Shown: positions 41,512 through 43,807 of the stretch, in pieces
Layout of the letters: every line of letters starts with the position of its first letter
Position numbering within the stretch: the first letter of the stretch is position 1
NCBI GenBank assembly: GCA_028285545.1
Contig: JANQPA010000064.1
Span: 1 to 43,807, forward strand
Length of the DNA: 43,807 bases
Source: Saprospiraceae bacterium
GTDB taxonomy: Bacteria; Bacteroidota; Bacteroidia; Chitinophagales; Saprospiraceae
Direction: 5' to 3'
Notes under the pieces: model-generated
Databases searched by the model: none
What the model saw: only the letters and a program-made list of their open reading frames with translations
Told to the model about the DNA's origin: nothing
Program-made: the position numbers and the translations under genes

Positions 41512-41618
41512 GCTTGGAAAGATTAGAAAGCCTTTGCGGATGCAGCTTACCAATCCCTACATTTTATTTCGGGCTTAGTAATCTACAATTATTCTAAATT
41601 TTATTTATGCAACAAGAC
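41512..41618. repeat. Dispersed intergenic repeat, right copy
   Basis: Right copy of the element at 78-190, with scattered substitutions, a 2-nt and a 3-nt deletion. The stem of the left copy is mostly kept: one arm change gives a G-U pair on the minus-strand RNA and another a mismatch. It starts 15 nt downstream of the alkaline-phosphatase-fold gene. The rest of 41362-41632 shows no gene. Confidence 0.7.
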
Positions 41619-41632
41619 CCTATTCAGAACTT

Positions 41633-43345
41633 TTATTCTATTCCCAAATATTTTAAAATCATAGGTGCCACATCTGTCGTTTGACAGGGTTCACAAGATT
41701 CCTTGGAATAGAAAATCCCGAAAGAGTCTGCATGTTTTAGTGAATAGCCATGATCTCCTTTAAAAGTAGGAGTGCTAAATATAGGACCTGCTGTGCTTAA
41801 GGCAGGATGAAAAGTATAGCCCGGTTTGAGTAAAATAAATAGATCTCCGGCATTTGTATGATTCATTCCTATTTCTGTAAGCTCATCTTTTGCATAAATT
41901 TTTTCAACTAGAATTTCCTCAGATCCGGTTTGACTAAGGTTTTGGAAAAGAGAATTGATTTTTTCGATTAACTCTTGTTTGGGTTCTGAATCTATATTTG
42001 GATTGATATAAATATGAGCAGATACCTTTCCCGGCATCCCTATGGCTTGCCAACCCGAACTTTCCATGTTCGAGTTAATGCCATTGTTTTGCAATAGCTT
42101 GTTTACATTGATCGCAGTATGAATGGGCGAAAAACCATGACCTGAGTTGATGATTAGCTCATAGCCATTTTCATCGGCATACTGTTGAATTAGGGCAAAA
42201 TCCTTATCCATGCGCTGAAATCCTTCTTGAAAATAGCCCTGGATTTCTTTCGAACTTGCTTTCAATTGCAAAAAAGCATGGCCGTATCTATCCATAATGG
42301 GATAGTCAATCATGATCAAGTCATAATTTTTTTGCGGAGCTGCATGGGAAAATACTTTCATCACGAAATCCAATTCTGTGTTTATTTCTTCCACTAGAGT
42401 GGATGCTTTTATTTGACCTGAAGAAAAAGCAGGAATGCTTGGCCATCCTTTAGAGGGGCCAAGCTCTGAATCTATTTTTTCTAGAAATTGTTGAGGATAG
42501 CCTCTGTTGATAAAGGAGGACCTAACATATAATTTTAGAGTGTCATTTTGATCACCGATCCATTTTATTCTGAAAGCTTCCTTTAAACCTTTTGCTGTGC
42601 CTTGGTTTAACTCCAGCCAATCCCCATTTTTAATTGCGCCTAAAATACCGTTTTCAAAGTTGACATCTTGATCAATAATCAATTGGTCAGTTGTGGGATT
42701 ATTTTTTCTGTAAATAAAAACAGAACTGGAACTATTAGTCGTAAGTTTGATTTCTTGTTCATACTCAATATCCGTATATCTTAAGATCTTATCGGTGGAG
42801 GAACTGTTAGAGGCAGGAATTATCTCCACAAAATTTCCAGCAGATATGGCTTCCCCTTGTGCGAGACAATCTACATTTGTGTGGGTTTCAGTCTGTCCAT
42901 GGAGGGTAAGGGCACCTACATTAAGAACCATTTTTCCGTTTTTATCTGCTTGTTCCCAAAAGGATGCTCGTTCAAATCTTTGAGCGAAGCCACTTGTGGG
43001 GTTTAACTTTTTGTCTTCAGAAAAAGCAAAAGTATGTCCCAAAATGCCATGCTCAGCGGGAAGAGCTCCTGTTTCAAATGAAGCAATATTACAAATGGTA
43101 ACCGCATTCATTATGGGGTGCAATTTTTTTAAGGAACCCTCAGCTAGAGCTTCCTTCAAAAAACTTTTCCCCTCTATTGTGGAAAGATATTCCAATAACA
43201 TCGGATGAGATGCACCCCTGGCATGGACCACGATTACTTTATTTTTTGGAAGATCAGTAGAAGTGCAGGAATAGGAAAATAAGAGTAAGGAAAAAAAAAC
43301 TACTCTGATCACAGAGTTTGAATAGTCAAACGGATAATAAGCCAT
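41633..43345 (-). CDS. Alkaline-phosphatase-fold lipoprotein with altered metal site
   Basis: A 570-residue protein with a lipobox-like FSYSC (Cys27) and the type I phosphodiesterase/nucleotide pyrophosphatase fold. The nucleophile region is NAVTICN (Thr83) with ETGALPAEHGILGH; Asp352, His356 (DRYGH) and His532 (GDHGYS) match one metal site. The other site is degraded: the first-strand Asp of the usual DG is replaced (VVHARGAS, 39-46) and the DHG motif reads SGHG (Gly402-His403). It may bind one metal, use other ligands, or be inactive. A domain insert (about 160-300) is larger than in minimal members. Not linked to its neighbours. Confidence 0.83.
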   Translation of the reverse strand: MAYYPFDYSNSVIRVVFFSLLLFSYSCTSTDLPKNKVIVVHARGASHPMLLEYLSTIEGKSFLKEALAEGSLKKLHPIMNAVTICNIASFETGALPAEHGILGHTFAFSEDKKLNPTSGFAQRFERASFWEQADKNGKMVLNVGALTLHGQTETHTNVDCLAQGEAISAGNFVEIIPASNSSSTDKILRYTDIEYEQEIKLTTNSSSSVFIYRKNNPTTDQLIIDQDVNFENGILGAIKNGDWLELNQGTAKGLKEAFRIKWIGDQNDTLKLYVRSSFINRGYPQQFLEKIDSELGPSKGWPSIPAFSSGQIKASTLVEEINTELDFVMKVFSHAAPQKNYDLIMIDYPIMDRYGHAFLQLKASSKEIQGYFQEGFQRMDKDFALIQQYADENGYELIINSGHGFSPIHTAINVNKLLQNNGINSNMESSGWQAIGMPGKVSAHIYINPNIDSEPKQELIEKINSLFQNLSQTGSEEILVEKIYAKDELTEIGMNHTNAGDLFILLKPGYTFHPALSTAGPIFSTPTFKGDHGYSLKHADSFGIFYSKESCEPCQTTDVAPMILKYLGIE

Positions 43346-43529
43346 AGAAAATGGATTTACAAATTAGGAAACTTGTTGAATGTCAATTCCGGAAAGGATG
43401 CCTTTGTCGAAATTAGACGGTGAGTTAGGAGTGTATTTTCTAAAACTTATTACCAAGAAAAAAATTAGAAAAACATGAGTCAGTCCGAAATTTTGAAGAC
43501 TAGCAAATAATATTAGCTTAGTCAAAATG

Positions 43530-43682
43530 TAGGGAAATATATTGAAATAAATCCCGCTACGCGGGGAGAAGCAAGGTAGAAATATATTGTCCTTATTCTT
43601 AATAACAATTTTATCTCTACTATATTTCTACTTTATCTCGCACTTATTAGGCCATCGGCCTAATAAGTGCATATTTCCCTAA
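43530..43682. repeat. Nested inverted-repeat element (MITE-like)
   Basis: TAGGGAAATAT (43530-43540) and its reverse complement (43672-43682) bracket 153 bp. Inside lie a CCCGC-TAC-GCGGG hairpin (43553-43565), GTAGAAATATA paired with TATATTTCTAC (about 43576-43631), and a perfect 14-bp hairpin GCACTTATTAGGCC-ATC-GGCCTAATAAGTGC (43640-43670). No coding frame. It fits a miniature palindromic element; the rest of 43346-43529 is AT-rich and probably contains the promoter of the phosphatase-fold gene. Confidence 0.6.
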
Positions 43683-43752
43683 AATTCAGGATGACTTATG
43701 TTTTGGTTAATTTAACGTGAGTTCGGAGATTCTCTCCTCACTCACTTGAGAA

Positions 43753-43806
43753 TTAAGCTGCCTTAGGCAGATCCTTAGGCCAAGGAAGCAAACGAGCTTC
43801 CAAATT
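43753..43806 (-). CDS. Possible C-terminus of a gene entering from the right edge
   Basis: On the minus strand a frame open from the window edge reads NLEARLLPWPKDLPKAA and ends with TAA at 43755-43753. The composition is protein-like and recalls C-termini of some insertion-sequence transposases, but a second frame is also open over the same bases and the piece is too short to assign. Together with the neighbouring inverted-repeat element it could mark the end of an insertion sequence. Confidence 0.25.
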   Translation of the reverse strand, partial: NLEARLLPWPKDLPKAA

Positions 43807-43807
43807 A

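Noticed and set aside
1-43807. CRISPR array, tRNA, rRNA or phage module
   Set aside because: No regularly spaced repeats, tRNA-like cloverleaf ends or phage structural genes were found on reading through both strands; a tRNAscan or CRISPR search would settle it.

Overview
The window looks like a chromosomal segment of a Bacteroidota bacterium, most likely Cytophagales or a close relative. The reasons are an AT-rich composition, many type II lipoprotein signals, weak Shine-Dalgarno sequences with A-rich leaders, LytS/LytTR-type sensor-regulator pairs, a large FtsX/MacB-like permease, and families typical of that phylum (DUF6090, DUF2911, DUF6624, DUF4198 with HupE). Genus-level placement is not possible from sequence reading alone. 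I count 42 convincing complete protein genes and two doubtful fragments at the edges. I see no rRNA, tRNA, CRISPR array or intact transposase.

Layout. 0-2.2 kb: a secreted esterase diverges from an orphan LytS-type histidine kinase. 2.3-7.6 kb (minus): a tightly packed run of a His-rich DUF4198 protein, a HupE/UreJ membrane protein, a FrmB-like esterase, a DUF6090 protein and an amidohydrolase lipoprotein; the first two suggest metal handling. 7.6-9.3 kb: a GH110-like beta-helix glycosidase. 9.5-11.6 kb: a cystathionine gamma-synthase-family enzyme whose leader holds a strong intrinsic terminator 30 nt before the start codon and an array of palindromes upstream, followed by a DUF2911 lipoprotein. 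11.7-15.8 kb: a zincin-like membrane protein, a DUF1579-like protein and an ABC permease. 15.9-18.2 kb: a first ECF42-type sigma factor with a YCII/DGPF protein and a DUF6265-like protein. 18.5-20.3 kb: a LytTR regulator and kinase pair.

20.5-21.8 kb (plus): a short three-helix MotA/ExbB-like protein and a DUF6624 protein. 22.1-23.5 kb: a class C beta-lactamase-fold hydrolase. 23.6-27.9 kb (plus): a second kinase/regulator pair with a degenerate kinase ATPase, then a homodimeric-type ABC exporter. 28-32.4 kb (minus): DUF3784, GNAT, TPR, SUMF1-like lipoprotein and acyl-CoA synthetase. 32.7-36.6 kb (minus): TfoX-N protein with a Lys tail, DUF2461, a second ECF42 sigma factor with two YCII proteins, VOC and PaaI thioesterase. 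36.6-43.3 kb: a second beta-lactamase-fold lipoprotein, a membrane-bound XRE regulator, a family 2 glycosyltransferase, GNAT, two linked lipoproteins (one zincin-like) and an alkaline-phosphatase-fold lipoprotein with a degraded metal site.

The window is mostly regulatory and housekeeping-accessory genes rather than one large pathway. The signals that stand out are the leader of the cystathionine gamma-synthase gene, the two separate ECF42-YCII modules, the metal-type operon, and a surprising density of intergenic inverted and dispersed repeats, including one roughly 110-bp element present near both ends of the window.
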